Assembly: GCF_018128225.1 (NCBI RefSeq)
Contig: NZ_CP072377.1
Coordinates: forward strand, 558,001-622,000
Direction: 5' to 3'
DNA length: 64,000 nucleotides
From: Leptotrichia sp. oral taxon 218
Lineage (GTDB): Bacteria; Fusobacteriota; Fusobacteriia; Fusobacteriales; Leptotrichiaceae
A program made the position numbers and the translations under genes. The notes below the pieces were generated by a model. It did not search any database, was not told where the DNA came from, and was given only the letters and a program-made list of their open reading frames with translations. Below, piece after piece: positions 17,915 to 26,581 of the stretch (positions within the stretch are counted from its first letter, which is position 1; each line of letters opens with the position of its first letter).

Positions 17915-18895
17915 CTACACTTCTTCTTCAGGATAAGTCATTCCCCAATCTTTACGCAATTTTGTCATAATATCCATAACATCCACAGTATAATCAAGTT
18001 TCATTTTATTAATTCCAGTTCTTACAGATTCTTCCATGTTTTGAAGTTCGTATTGAAGTGCATTTGCTGTTATTCCTGATAGAATTTCTTGAACTTCACC
18101 TGTTTCAGTATAAACGATTTTAGCTTTGTCAGCTCTTGGATATTCTGTGATTTCAATGTATGCTTTTTCACAAGCGATTACAACTCTTTTTGGCTGTTTT
18201 GAATGAAGTGTAAGAGCGATTGTTGACATTTGTTGTTCTTTATTCATCATAATTATACCTACTTGTTCGTCCACTCCTGTTGGTGCATATTTCACTTGAG
18301 AAAGTATGTTATTAGGTTTTGAAGTCATGAATAATCTTGTAATTGAAATTGCATAAACACCTATATCAAGCAACGCTCCTCCTGCAAGATTTCTATTGAA
18401 AAATCTGTTTGTCATATCATATTCCTTGTAACTTCCAAAATTAACTTGTATCATTTTCACATCGCCAAGTTTTCCAGAATTTACAATTTCCAAAAGTTCA
18501 CCGTAAAGTGGCATATTGAAAATTGTCATTGCTTCGCCTAAGATAAGATTTTTTTCTTTTGCCAATTTTACAGCTTCTTCTAATTCTTCATTATTTAATG
18601 TAATTGATTTTTCACATAACACATGTTTTCCATTTTTCAATGCTTCAATCATAAATTTTATGTGAGTATTATGAGGCGTAGTAATGTAGATAATATCAGT
18701 TTCATCGTCATAAAATATATCTTCTATTTTATCATAAACTTTTTCAACCCCATATTTTTTCGCAAAATCTACAGCTTTTTCATGAGTTCTGTTAGCAACT
18801 GCATAAAGATTTTTACCCATTTTTTCAAGAGCTTGTGCCATTTCATTAGCAATTATTCCTGTTCCCAAAACTGCCCATTTTAAATCTTTTTTCAT
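17915..18895 (-). CDS. Gfo/Idh/MocA-family oxidoreductase
   Basis: 326 residues. The N-terminal Rossmann fold has WAVLGTGIIANEMAQAL, then YITTPHNTH and HVLCEKSITLN, the family EKP-type motif with Ser replacing Pro. The C-terminal alpha/beta domain includes GGALLDIGVYAI. Such enzymes oxidise or reduce sugars, inositols or related polyols with NAD(P); the substrate is not evident. AAGAAGGAG precedes the ATG at 18895. It is monocistronic, and neither neighbour suggests a pathway. Confidence 0.88.
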   Translation of the reverse strand: MKKDLKWAVLGTGIIANEMAQALEKMGKNLYAVANRTHEKAVDFAKKYGVEKVYDKIEDIFYDDETDIIYITTPHNTHIKFMIEALKNGKHVLCEKSITLNNEELEEAVKLAKEKNLILGEAMTIFNMPLYGELLEIVNSGKLGDVKMIQVNFGSYKEYDMTNRFFNRNLAGGALLDIGVYAISITRLFMTSKPNNILSQVKYAPTGVDEQVGIIMMNKEQQMSTIALTLHSKQPKRVVIACEKAYIEITEYPRADKAKIVYTETGEVQEILSGITANALQYELQNMEESVRTGINKMKLDYTVDVMDIMTKLRKDWGMTYPEEEV

Positions 18896-18942
18896 AGTTA
18901 ATTCTCCTTCTTGAAAATATACTTCAAATAATCTTTATTTGT

Positions 18943-18971
18943 ATTTTATCTTATTATTTTACAAAATTCAA
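18943..18971 (-). promoter_or_regulatory. Promoter for the oxidoreductase gene
   Basis: Minus strand: TTGAAT (18966-18971), 17-base spacer, TAAAAT (18943-18948), 48 bases from the start codon. Confidence 0.55.
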
Positions 18972-19030
18972 CTGCAATATTTTAAATTTTTTGATAAAAT
19001 TTAGTAAAATGTTATATTTCATTCATATTA

Positions 19031-19132
19031 TAGTAAAACTACTTTAAAACTAAACTCAAAAGTTATGTCTCTTTACTCAAAATCTAAATTTATATAATTT
19101 TAGTAATTTGATTTTAAATAGATTCAAGTATA
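19031..19132. repeat. Dispersed intergenic repeat, copy 1
   Basis: About 100 bases sharing the same order of blocks with 59133-59234: TAAAACTACTTTAAA, TTTACT, CTAAATTTATATAATTTT, then TTTTAAATAG and GAGTATA or CAAGTATA. The ends are roughly inverted (AAACTACTTTAAA against the complement of TTTAAATAGATT), suggesting a small palindromic or MITE-like unit. It contains no ORF. It lies between the clpB terminator and the oxidoreductase promoter, in the 339-base gap. Confidence 0.6.
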
Positions 19133-19135
19133 AAT

Positions 19136-19165
19136 ACAAAAAAGAAGTACCATTTCTGATACTTC
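19136..19165 (-). terminator. Terminator of clpB
   Basis: Minus strand: GAAGTA (19160-19165) pairs with TACTTC (19144-19149), followed by six T (plus-strand A 19138-19143). Confidence 0.7.
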
Positions 19166-19234
19166 CTTTTCTGTTTTTTAGAAAATTAATTTTTAAGAAT
19201 TAATTTCAAAAGACTAATCTAAAATTATTTTCTT

Positions 19235-21805
19235 TTATTTTTCCACTTTATAAATTAAATCTTTACCATCGCTATCAACTTTAACAATACTGTTTTCAGG
19301 AACTTTTCCACCTAAAATCATTTTAGATAAATTAGTTTCAATATCCTTTTGCACAAATCGTTTCAATGGTCTTGCACCGTAAGCTGGGTCGTATGCTTCG
19401 TCTACGATGTAATCCAACGCTTTATTAGTAAATTCAACTTTGATGTATTGTTCTTTCAATCTTTCGTTAATACCTTCAAGGATAAGATTAACAATGTTTT
19501 TAACACTTTCTTTTCCTAATGCTTTGAACACAATGATATCGTCAATTCTGTTTAAGAATTCTGGTTTAAATCTATGTTTCATTTCATCTAAAACGGCTTC
19601 TTTTGTAGGTTCGCTTACCATTGGGTCATTCAAGATGATTTCACTACCAATGTTTGATGTCATAATTACAATTGTGTTTTTGAAGTCAACGATTTTACCT
19701 TTACCATCAGTAAGTCTACCATCGTCTAATAATTGTAACAATACATTGAATACATCAGGATGTGCTTTTTCAATTTCATCAAATAGGATTACAGAATAAG
19801 GTTTTCTTCTAACAGCTTCTGTTAATTGTCCACCTTCTTCGTATCCAACATATCCTGGAGGCGCTCCTATTAATCTAGTGACGCTGAATTTATCCATATA
19901 TTCCGACATATCGATTCTTACAATATTGTCTTCATCATCAAACAAGTTAAATGCTAATGTCTTCGTCAAATAAGTTTTACCAACACCAGTAGGTCCTAAG
20001 AATATGAACGAACCGATTGGTCTATTTGGATCTTTTAATCCAGCACGAGAACGAATGATTGTATCGCTAATAGTTTTAATTGCATCATCTTGTCCAATTA
20101 CTCTTTTCATCATATGTTCAGCCAAGTGTAAGATTTTTTCTCTTTCCCCTTGCAACAATTTCGCAACTGGAATTCCTGTCCATTTTCCAACAACTTCAGC
20201 AATTTCTTCACTGTCAATTTCTTGTTTCAATAATTTATTTGCGACAGAAGAATTATCTTTAGCTTTTTCTTCTTCAGCTTCTTTTTGTTTTTCTAATTCT
20301 GGCAATTTACCATATTGAAGTTCAGCCAATTTATTATAGTCATTTTTTCTTTGAGCTTCTTCAATTTGCAATTTAATTTTTTCGATTTCTTCATTAATTT
20401 TAGCAACTTTTCCAGCTTCTTGTTTTTCTCTTTCCCATTGTGATTTCAATTCTTTTTCTTCATCCTTTAAATCAGCAATTTCCTTTTCAAGAGTAGTCAA
20501 TCTTTCTTTAGAAGCCTTGTCAGTTTCTTTACTCAACGCAACTTTTTCAATTTCCAATTGCATCAATCTTCTCGTAATTTCATCCAATTCAACTGGCATC
20601 GAATTAATTTCAGTTTTTACCTTCGCAGCAGCTTCATCAATCAAGTCAATCGCTTTATCTGGCAAAAATCTGTCATTAATATATCTGTCACTCATTGTTG
20701 CAGCAGTAACTATCGCATTGTCAGTTATTCTAATTCCATGGAAGATTTCAAATTTTTCCTTCAATCCACGAAGAATTGAAATTGTATCTTCAATTGTTGG
20801 CTCATTAACCATTACTGGTTGGAATCTTCTTTCAAGAGCCGCATCTTTTTCAATATATTTTCTATATTCATCAATTGTTGTTGCACCAATTACTTTTACT
20901 TCACCACGAGCAAGCATTGGCTTTAAAAGGTTTCCAGCATCCATTGAACCTTCAGTTTTTCCAGCTCCAACGATGTTATGAACTTCATCAATGAATAAAA
21001 TTATTCTACCTTCACTATTTTCAATTTCTTCAAGAACCGCTTTTAATCTTTCTTCAAATTCCCCACGATATTTAGCACCAGCTACCAACGCTCCTAAATC
21101 TAATGAAAAGATTGTTTTATCCTTCAAGTTTTCAGGTACATCTCCTTTCAAGATTCTCTGAGCAATTCCTTCGGCGATAGCAGTTTTACCAACACCAGGT
21201 TCCCCAATTAAAATCGGATTATTTTTATTTCTTCTTGATAAAATTTGGATTGCACGACGAATTTCCTGGTCACGACCAATTATTGGGTCCAATTTACCTT
21301 TTCTCGCCAACTCAACCAAATCCTTACCAAACTTATCTAATGCTTCGTAAGTACTTTCAGGGTTGTCTGTCATAATTTTTCTTCCTCCTCTAACCTCATT
21401 TAAAACATTTTCAAATTGTTTTTTATTAACGCCATTTTCCTTCAAGAAAGAGTTGTTATCAAATGCCGCAAGAAATAAGTGCTCTGTACTAATGTAGCTG
21501 TCACCCATCTTTTTAGCATAATCTTCAGCACCGACAATTATTCTATTAACTTCAGCGTTCGGTCTTACTTCACCAACTCCACCTTCAATTTTCGGCATAC
21601 TATTCAATTTTGCCTCAAGCTTTTTAGTCAATTCGGTAGGATTAATTCCCATCTTTTGTAGAATGTTAGGAATAAGTCCATCCATTTGATTAATCAAAGC
21701 AAGAAGTAAATGCTCCGTTTTTATCTCGGAATGTTTATATCTAATCGCAAAGTTATGAGCTTCCGAGATGGCACTCATACTTTTTTGCGTAAAGTTTTGT
21801 TCCAT
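19235..21805 (-). CDS. clpB: ATP-dependent disaggregase ClpB
   Basis: 856 residues, the normal ClpB length. Order: N-terminal Clp repeat domain; NBD1 with GEPGVGKT and [12 protein letters not shown]; a Lys/Glu-rich coiled-coil M domain from about 395 to 515, which distinguishes ClpB from ClpA/ClpC; and NBD2 with GPTGVGKT and [13 protein letters not shown]. ClpB threads aggregated proteins through its hexamer together with DnaK. ATG 21805 is chosen behind AAAGGTG; a GTG 9 bases upstream is in frame but overlaps that ribosome site. The CIRCE operator upstream indicates heat-shock control by HrcA. Confidence 0.97.
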   Translation of the reverse strand: MEQNFTQKSMSAISEAHNFAIRYKHSEIKTEHLLLALINQMDGLIPNILQKMGINPTELTKKLEAKLNSMPKIEGGVGEVRPNAEVNRIIVGAEDYAKKMGDSYISTEHLFLAAFDNNSFLKENGVNKKQFENVLNEVRGGRKIMTDNPESTYEALDKFGKDLVELARKGKLDPIIGRDQEIRRAIQILSRRNKNNPILIGEPGVGKTAIAEGIAQRILKGDVPENLKDKTIFSLDLGALVAGAKYRGEFEERLKAVLEEIENSEGRIILFIDEVHNIVGAGKTEGSMDAGNLLKPMLARGEVKVIGATTIDEYRKYIEKDAALERRFQPVMVNEPTIEDTISILRGLKEKFEIFHGIRITDNAIVTAATMSDRYINDRFLPDKAIDLIDEAAAKVKTEINSMPVELDEITRRLMQLEIEKVALSKETDKASKERLTTLEKEIADLKDEEKELKSQWEREKQEAGKVAKINEEIEKIKLQIEEAQRKNDYNKLAELQYGKLPELEKQKEAEEEKAKDNSSVANKLLKQEIDSEEIAEVVGKWTGIPVAKLLQGEREKILHLAEHMMKRVIGQDDAIKTISDTIIRSRAGLKDPNRPIGSFIFLGPTGVGKTYLTKTLAFNLFDDEDNIVRIDMSEYMDKFSVTRLIGAPPGYVGYEEGGQLTEAVRRKPYSVILFDEIEKAHPDVFNVLLQLLDDGRLTDGKGKIVDFKNTIVIMTSNIGSEIILNDPMVSEPTKEAVLDEMKHRFKPEFLNRIDDIIVFKALGKESVKNIVNLILEGINERLKEQYIKVEFTNKALDYIVDEAYDPAYGARPLKRFVQKDIETNLSKMILGGKVPENSIVKVDSDGKDLIYKVEK

Positions 21806-21845
21806 ATATATCACCTTTTTATTAATAAATTTATTTATTATTTTG

Positions 21846-21872
21846 TTAGCACTCTTTAACTTAGGTTGCTAA
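21846..21872 (-). promoter_or_regulatory. CIRCE operator (HrcA site) upstream of clpB
   Basis: TTAGCACTC (21846-21854), nine-base spacer, GGTTGCTAA (21864-21872). The CIRCE consensus is TTAGCACTC-N9-GAGTGCTAA, so the left arm is perfect and the right differs at two positions. It lies between the -10 box and the ribosome site, where bound HrcA would block transcription. Confidence 0.9.
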
Positions 21873-21879
21873 CAAATAT

Positions 21880-21908
21880 ACTATAACACAAATTTTTTAT
21901 TTTGTCAA
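21880..21908 (-). promoter_or_regulatory. Promoter for clpB
   Basis: Minus strand: TTGACA (21903-21908), 17-base spacer, TATAGT (21880-21885). The CIRCE operator begins 7 bases downstream. Confidence 0.8.
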
Positions 21909-21986
21909 CACTAAAATTAAAAATTTTTTCAATTTATTTTAATAAAATTTTCAATTAAATTAAGATTTTTGATTTTTTGTCAAATT

Positions 21987-22015
21987 TTGCTAAAAATTTT
22001 GAAATATGTTAAAAT
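21987..22015 (+). promoter_or_regulatory. Possible promoter for cbiB
   Basis: TTGCTA (21987-21992), 17-base spacer, TAAAAT (22010-22015). Weaker than neighbours, but about 50 bases before the start codon. Confidence 0.45.
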
Positions 22016-22064
22016 AATGAAAAATAAAGTAAAAAAATCAAATAACGAATGAAGGGAGAGAAAA

Positions 22065-23087
22065 ATGAATTTAGAGATTAAAATCTTAATTGCATTTATT
22101 TTGGATTTAATTTTTGGTGATCCGCAAAGAATTTTACATCCAGTGCAAATAATTGGAAAATTAATAACTTTTTTGGAAAATAAATTTTATAAATTGGGGA
22201 AAAATAATAGAGCGCGTATGATGCTTTTTGGAGCAATTTTGAGCATAATTGTAATAATTAGCACATTTTTTGCAATGTTTATTATTTCTTTACTTTCTAA
22301 AAATTTTAAGACAATTTTTACAATAATTGAAATTTATTTGATGTATACAGTTTTTTCAGTAAAATCTTTAGGAAATTGCGGAAAAAAAATTTATAAAATT
22401 TTGAAGCTGGGAAATTTGGAAAAGGCAAGAAAAGAGTTGTCAAATTTTGTTTCAAGAGATACTCAAAATATGGACAAAACTACGGTAATTCGAAGTACAA
22501 TGGAAACTATTTCGGAAAATATGACAGATGGAATAATTGCTCCCATGTTTTTTATGTTTTTGGGAGGATTGCCACTTGCAATGAGCTATAAGGCGGTTAA
22601 TACGCTGGATTCGATGATTGGCTATAAAAATAAAAAGTACGAATATTTTGGAAAATTTGCTGCTATTCTTGATGATTTTGCAAATTTTATTCCAGCAAGA
22701 ATTAGTGGAATTTGTATTACAGTTGCAAGTTTTTTCTTGAGATATGATTACCAAAGAGCTTGGAACACTTTTAAAAAAGATAGAAAAAAACACGCCAGTC
22801 CAAATTCTGCTCATTCTGAAAGTGCTGTTGCTGGAGCTTTAGGCGTTCAGTTTGGAGGTGCAACTTCATATTTTGGGAAAGTTGTGCAAAAGCCGACTAT
22901 TGGGAAAAAATTGAAAGAATTTAGAACAGAAGATATAAAAAGAAATATCTATTTGATGTATGCAACAAGTTTTGTGACTTTAATAATTTTTTCTTTGGCT
23001 TATTTAACTATAAAAGGAATTTTCAATGGTTTATTTGCAAAAATTGGATATTTGATATTAAAGTCGTTTGTTGAAATGTTTGTTTAA
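22065..23087 (+). CDS. cbiB: Adenosylcobinamide-phosphate synthase (CbiB/CobD)
   Basis: 340 residues, an integral membrane protein that attaches the aminopropanol arm to adenosylcobyric acid in cobalamin assembly. Family motifs: DLIFGDPQRILHPVQIIG near the N terminus, then FVSRDTQNM, TMETISENMTDGIIAPMFF, KAVNTLDSMIGYKN and the C-terminal PNSAHSESAVAGALGVQFGG. GAAGGGAGAG precedes ATG 22065. No other corrinoid gene is adjacent and no cobalamin riboswitch is visible, so the rest of the pathway, if present, lies elsewhere. Confidence 0.93.
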   Translation: MNLEIKILIAFILDLIFGDPQRILHPVQIIGKLITFLENKFYKLGKNNRARMMLFGAILSIIVIISTFFAMFIISLLSKNFKTIFTIIEIYLMYTVFSVKSLGNCGKKIYKILKLGNLEKARKELSNFVSRDTQNMDKTTVIRSTMETISENMTDGIIAPMFFMFLGGLPLAMSYKAVNTLDSMIGYKNKKYEYFGKFAAILDDFANFIPARISGICITVASFFLRYDYQRAWNTFKKDRKKHASPNSAHSESAVAGALGVQFGGATSYFGKVVQKPTIGKKLKEFRTEDIKRNIYLMYATSFVTLIIFSLAYLTIKGIFNGLFAKIGYLILKSFVEMFV

Positions 23088-23162
23088 AAAATTTTATTTG
23101 TTTTATAAAAAATTAAATTTATTTACACAAAAAGTTTATATTTTTAAATAAATAAATAAACT

Positions 23163-23192
23163 AAAAAGGAGTTATTTTAAAATAGCTCCTTA
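23163..23192 (-). terminator. Terminator of the small lipoprotein gene
   Basis: A 26-base near-perfect palindrome, AAGGAGTTATTTT paired with AAAATAGCTCCTT (23166-23191). Read on the minus strand it is followed by five T. It may also stop cbiB transcripts from the other side. Confidence 0.75.
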
Positions 23193-23199
23193 AATTATG

Positions 23200-23385
23200 T
23201 TAATTTCTTTGGTTTCTCATATGATGTCCACAAGGCATCTCATCATAACGGTTATTATAATTATTGCAATATCCATTTCCGCATCCCATATTTTTATATC
23301 TTCTTGAATGTTCTCTTGAAGATGTAGAGCAGCCAATTACTACTGCCATAGTTATTAAAAATAAAAAAATTAATTTTTTTCTCAT
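23200..23385 (-). CDS. Small Cys/His-rich lipoprotein
   Basis: 61 residues. A short lipoprotein signal (KKLIFLFLITMAVVIGC) is followed by a 43-residue tail with Cys and His clusters: CGNGYC, then PCGHH. The pattern could bind a metal, but no named family is recognised. AGGAGATGAAACGAT precedes the ATG. It has its own terminator; it may belong with the Lys-rich secreted gene upstream on the same strand. Confidence 0.75.
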   Translation of the reverse strand: MRKKLIFLFLITMAVVIGCSTSSREHSRRYKNMGCGNGYCNNYNNRYDEMPCGHHMRNQRN

Positions 23386-23420
23386 ATCGTTTCATCTCCT
23401 GTTAATTTTTTTTATTAAAA

Positions 23421-23672
23421 TTAATTATTAGAAAAATTAATTATATTCAATGTATCAGCATCCAAATTTTTTTCGTTATTTTGAGAATTTTTTTCAATTT
23501 TTGCAGATGCTAATTTTTTATTTTTTGAACTTTCATTTTGAGAATAAATTTCTTCTGTGATAAGATTATCATCTTTTTTAAGATCGCGATCCATCATTTT
23601 TATTCTTTTTTTGATTGCAGCTTCTTTTTTCTTCATTTCTTTTAATTTATCTCTTAAGATTTTTTTATCCAA
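23421..23672 (-). CDS. Lys-rich coiled-coil ORF, probably the C-terminal part of the gene at 23735
   Basis: 83 codons from a TTG with no ribosome site. The product is a charged helix (KLKEMKKKEAAIKKRIKMMDRDLKK) likely to form a coiled coil. The frame is open upstream of the TTG back to about 23737. Adding one A (coding strand) to the middle of three A6 runs at 23731-23750 fuses it to the secreted protein upstream, giving roughly 278 residues. I therefore doubt that it is a separate gene. Confidence 0.45.
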   Translation of the reverse strand: MDKKILRDKLKEMKKKEAAIKKRIKMMDRDLKKDDNLITEEIYSQNESSKNKKLASAKIEKNSQNNEKNLDADTLNIINFSNN

Positions 23673-23734
23673 TTTATCTTGTAATTTATCTTGTTTATTT
23701 AAATTTTTTTTGTCTGAATTGTCACTAATATTTT

Positions 23735-24253
23735 TTATTTTTTATTTTTTAAATTCGTATTAATTGCAATCAAATCTGGATTTGAAGCAAAGTTTTCATT
23801 CTTTTCATTTTCTCTATTTTCTTTATTTTCTCTGTTTTTATCGTTTTTTGCGTTTTCTTTATTTTTTTTATTTTTTTCTTTTGATAAAATTGCCACTTTT
23901 TTATCGACTTTTGCTCTTTTTTCAACTTTTTCGTTTTCTTCATTATTTTGGAAAAATTGTGTAACATCAATAAAATCAATGCCAGATAAAATTTCTTGTC
24001 GTGTTCTGTGCTTTTTCTTTTTTTTAAATCTCATTTTTTTCTTTTTATGAGAAATTTTTTCACTTGTGTTTTTTTTATTTTTAGTTTTTTTTGTATTTTG
24101 TGTATTTTTTACAGATTCATTTTCATTTTTTGATTTTGCAATAGAAGTTACTTCATCTTTTTTATCAAGCACTGGTTGAGTTTTTATCACTTCTTGACTT
24201 GTCGCATTTGCCGCAATCAGCGTTGCAATACCTAAAATATTTAACTTTTTCAT
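23735..24253 (-). CDS. Exported Lys/Asn/Glu-rich protein, probably truncated by a frame break
   Basis: 172 residues from ATG 24253 behind TAGGAAATAAAG. A short signal-like start (KKLNILGIATLIAANATS) leads into low-complexity Lys/Asn/Glu sequence (NTKKTKNKKNTSEKIS, EKNKKNKENAKNDKNRENKEN) with one ordered-looking patch, ILSGIDFIDVTQFFQNN. No family is recognised. The stop codon lies in a poly-A stretch next to the frame of the downstream ORF; a single added A would extend the protein by about 105 residues. The A6-T-A6-T-A6 tract could be prone to slippage. Confidence 0.6.
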   Translation of the reverse strand: MKKLNILGIATLIAANATSQEVIKTQPVLDKKDEVTSIAKSKNENESVKNTQNTKKTKNKKNTSEKISHKKKKMRFKKKKKHRTRQEILSGIDFIDVTQFFQNNEENEKVEKRAKVDKKVAILSKEKNKKNKENAKNDKNRENKENRENEKNENFASNPDLIAINTNLKNKK

Positions 24254-24414
24254 CTTTATTTCCTAATGTTTAATATATTTTAAACATTATTTCCACCTTT
24301 CTTGCAAATGTTGTATCAAAGCATTTCACTAATATTTTAACACATTTTTTTTGAAAAAAGAAATAAATTTGAAAATTTTTTGTAAAATAAAATTTTTAAA
24401 AGATTTAAAATTAA

Positions 24415-24443
24415 TTGACTTTTTTTCTTAAAATCTATATAAT
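24415..24443 (+). promoter_or_regulatory. Promoter for hom
   Basis: TTGACT (24415-24420), 17-base spacer, TATAAT (24438-24443). Transcription would start near 24450, giving a leader of about 66 bases that contains the hairpin described next. Confidence 0.75.
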
Positions 24444-24473
24444 AAATGTATTATAAATAGACTAGTTAAGGAA

Positions 24474-24515
24474 AGGAGAAAGTTTCTTAAAATAAAGTGG
24501 AAACTTTGTGAAAAT
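24474..24515 (+). promoter_or_regulatory. Split ribosome-binding site with intervening hairpin before hom
   Basis: AGGAG (24474-24478) is 37 bases from the hom ATG, far too distant on a linear scale. AAAGTTTC (24479-24486) and GAAACTTT (24500-24507) form a perfect 8-bp stem that begins directly after AGGAG; with this hairpin folded, the effective spacing becomes 8 bases. No alternative start codon in the hom frame lies at a normal distance from AGGAG. Confidence 0.55.
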
Positions 24516-25715
24516 ATGAAAGTAGGAATTATTGGACTTGGAACAGTTGGTGAAGGAGTACTTAAAGTGCTCGTAAACGAAAAAGAGAGCATTTTTGAAA
24601 AATCAAGAGCTAAAGTTGAAGTAAAGTATGCGTGTGATTTGAATATTGATCGTGAATTTTCTTTTGACTTTGATAAAAGTATTTTAGTAAATGACTACAA
24701 AAAAGTACTTGCAGATCCAGAAATTAAAATAGTTGTGGAACTAATAGGTGGAGAAACACTTGCTAAAACAATTATCACAGAAGCGTTTAAAGCAAAAAAA
24801 AGCGTAGTTACTGCAAATAAAGCGCTAATTGCAAAACACGGAGTTGAACTATTCCAAATCGCTAAAGAAAATGGAGTGTCATTTTTATTCGAAGCGGCAG
24901 TTGGTGGAGGAATACCAATTGTAACACCACTTATGGAAAGCCTTGTTGCAAATACAATTACAGAAATTCGTGGAATAATGAACGGAACTTCAAATTATAT
25001 TTTGACAAAAATGAAAAATGACAATTTATCATTTGAAGAAGCACTAAGAATCGCATCTGAAAAAGGATATGCCGAAGCTGATCCAACTTACGATGTAGAC
25101 GGAATTGACGCTGGACATAAAATAAATATTCTAGCTTCTCTTGCTTATGGTGGTTCAATCAAATTTAAAGATATGCAGCTTAAAGGAATAAGAGATATAA
25201 GCACAATTGATATTTTTGCTGCAAGTCAATTAGATTCAACAATTAAATTAATTGCTTCATCAAAATTATTGACAGAAACTTCTGCTCAAATTTCAGTGGA
25301 ACCAACATTAGTTTCAAATACTAGAATTTTGGCAAAAGTTGACGATGTTTACAACGCTATTGAAACAATAGGTTCATATACTGACAAGACATTATTTTAT
25401 GGAAAAGGTGCTGGAATGGATCCGACAGCTTCAGCAGTAGTTGCTGATATTGTAAAAATTGTGACAAGAAATCACATTGAATCAGACTATTTCTTTAATT
25501 CAACAAAAGTTTTTGAAATTGTTGATTCAAATACAGTAAAAAGTTCTTATTATATAAGAGTTTCTGATGATTTTGATATTGAAAAATCACCTTTTGAAGC
25601 GGAAAATAAAATAGAAAATTATTATATTATTTTGGCTGATAATATTTCAAAAAATGAAATAGATGAAATTATTAAAGATGCTAAAGAAAAATTAGTATTA
25701 AAAATATTAAAATAA
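24516..25715 (+). CDS. hom: Homoserine dehydrogenase
   Basis: 399 residues. It reduces aspartate semialdehyde to homoserine for threonine and methionine synthesis. The NAD(P)-binding motif GLGTVGEGV is followed by VELIGG, VTANKALIAKHG, the AAVGGGIPIV and GIMNGTSNYILTKM motifs, and the catalytic region YAEADPTYDVDGIDAGHK. The C-terminal part past about 320 is short and diverged compared with enzymes carrying a clear ACT regulatory domain, so feedback control may be altered. No ribosome site lies at a normal distance; see the structured leader. Monocistronic, with a terminator after it. Confidence 0.95.
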   Translation: MKVGIIGLGTVGEGVLKVLVNEKESIFEKSRAKVEVKYACDLNIDREFSFDFDKSILVNDYKKVLADPEIKIVVELIGGETLAKTIITEAFKAKKSVVTANKALIAKHGVELFQIAKENGVSFLFEAAVGGGIPIVTPLMESLVANTITEIRGIMNGTSNYILTKMKNDNLSFEEALRIASEKGYAEADPTYDVDGIDAGHKINILASLAYGGSIKFKDMQLKGIRDISTIDIFAASQLDSTIKLIASSKLLTETSAQISVEPTLVSNTRILAKVDDVYNAIETIGSYTDKTLFYGKGAGMDPTASAVVADIVKIVTRNHIESDYFFNSTKVFEIVDSNTVKSSYYIRVSDDFDIEKSPFEAENKIENYYIILADNISKNEIDEIIKDAKEKLVLKILK

Positions 25716-25745
25716 TAAATTAATAAATTAATAAAAGTTGAAGTA

Positions 25746-25782
25746 AAAAAAGCGTGCTAAATTGAAAAAAGTGCGTTTTTTT
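25746..25782 (+). terminator. Terminator of hom
   Basis: AAAAAAGCGTGC (25746-25757) pairs with GTGCGTTTTTT (25771-25781) using several G-T wobbles; the 3' arm merges into seven T. Confidence 0.6.
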
Positions 25783-25816
25783 ATTAAAAATATGTTATTT
25801 TTTGCAAAAAATATTG

Positions 25817-25845
25817 TTTACTTAAATTATTATTTGTGATAAAAT
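25817..25845 (+). promoter_or_regulatory. Possible promoter for the TPR / ttcA-like pair
   Basis: TTTACT (25817-25822), 17-base spacer, TAAAAT (25840-25845). The following leader of about 130 bases contains GGAAGGAGAAGG at 25871 and a short 19-codon ORF from 25869, whose use is unproven. Confidence 0.45.
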
Positions 25846-25979
25846 AGACTAAGTAATATAACGGAATTTATGGAAGGAGAAGGGCTACTTTGTAAAATAG
25901 CTATTTTTAATATAAAACTAATTATATAAATAATTAAAAATATAAATTAATAGAAAGTTTTTTCAGTAGCTGAAGAAAA

Positions 25980-26561
25980 ATGTTAGAGACTTTGATTTTT
26001 AGAGAAATAAGATATAATGATAATAACGAAGAATTGCTTAAAGAAAGTTTAGAAAAGTTAAAAAGTGATCCAAATGATGTTAAAACATTACAAACACTAG
26101 CTTCGACATATCACGCCTTAAAAGAAAATAACAAAGCTATCGAAATTTATGAAAAATTGATAAAATTACAGCCAAAAAATCATGAAATTTGGGCATTTTT
26201 AGGATATTTATACTACGAAAATGAAGATTTTGGCAAGGCTTGTAAAAATTTGGAAAAGGCACTGGATTTATGTCCAATAGAGCCGTTTGTTTTATTTTTA
26301 CTAGGAAATATTTATTCGAGAAAAGGGGAAATAACAAAAGCTGTGGATTGCTATGAAATGGCAATTTTCTTTGATTTTGACATGTATATAGCACACATTG
26401 ATTTTGCAAGAAAATATGAACATATGGGAAGACATAAGAAGGCACTTGACGAATATAAGGCAGCTTATGATATTGACTCGAGAGATGAAGGGTTAGCTGA
26501 GAAAATTGAATATTTAGAAAATAAATATAAAAAATATTTGAACGATGAAAAAATTAGTTAA
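25980..26561 (+). CDS. TPR-repeat protein (193 aa)
   Basis: Four or five tetratricopeptide repeats fill the protein (YHALKENNKAIEIYEKLIKLQPKN, LYYENEDFGKACKNLEKALDL, IYSRKGEITKAVDCYEMAIFF, KYEHMGRHKKALDEYKAAYDI). No signal peptide or catalytic motif; presumably a scaffold. The ATG at 25980 has only a weak GAAGA ribosome site, which falls inside a CAG-TAG-CTG hairpin immediately upstream. The ttcA-like gene starts 20 bases after the stop, so they are co-transcribed. It is not closely similar to the tandem TPR pair at 15-17 kb, whose Cys tail it lacks. Confidence 0.82.
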   Translation: MLETLIFREIRYNDNNEELLKESLEKLKSDPNDVKTLQTLASTYHALKENNKAIEIYEKLIKLQPKNHEIWAFLGYLYYENEDFGKACKNLEKALDLCPIEPFVLFLLGNIYSRKGEITKAVDCYEMAIFFDFDMYIAHIDFARKYEHMGRHKKALDEYKAAYDIDSRDEGLAEKIEYLENKYKKYLNDEKIS

Positions 26562-26581
26562 AAAAAAAAAGGAAATTAAAA

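Noticed and set aside
21873-22064. Cobalamin riboswitch upstream of cbiB
   Set aside because: I looked for the conserved B12-box and multi-stem architecture; the region is AT-rich with only promoter and CIRCE signals.
23421-24253. FadA-type adhesin for the Lys-rich exported protein
   Set aside because: It has a signal-like start and helical charged sequence, but none of the regular heptad or length features of FadA; composition alone is not evidence.
25869-25928. 19-codon leader peptide before the TPR/ttcA-like genes
   Set aside because: It lacks codon bias, regulatory codons or a following attenuator; its ATG overlaps the GGAAGGAG it would need.
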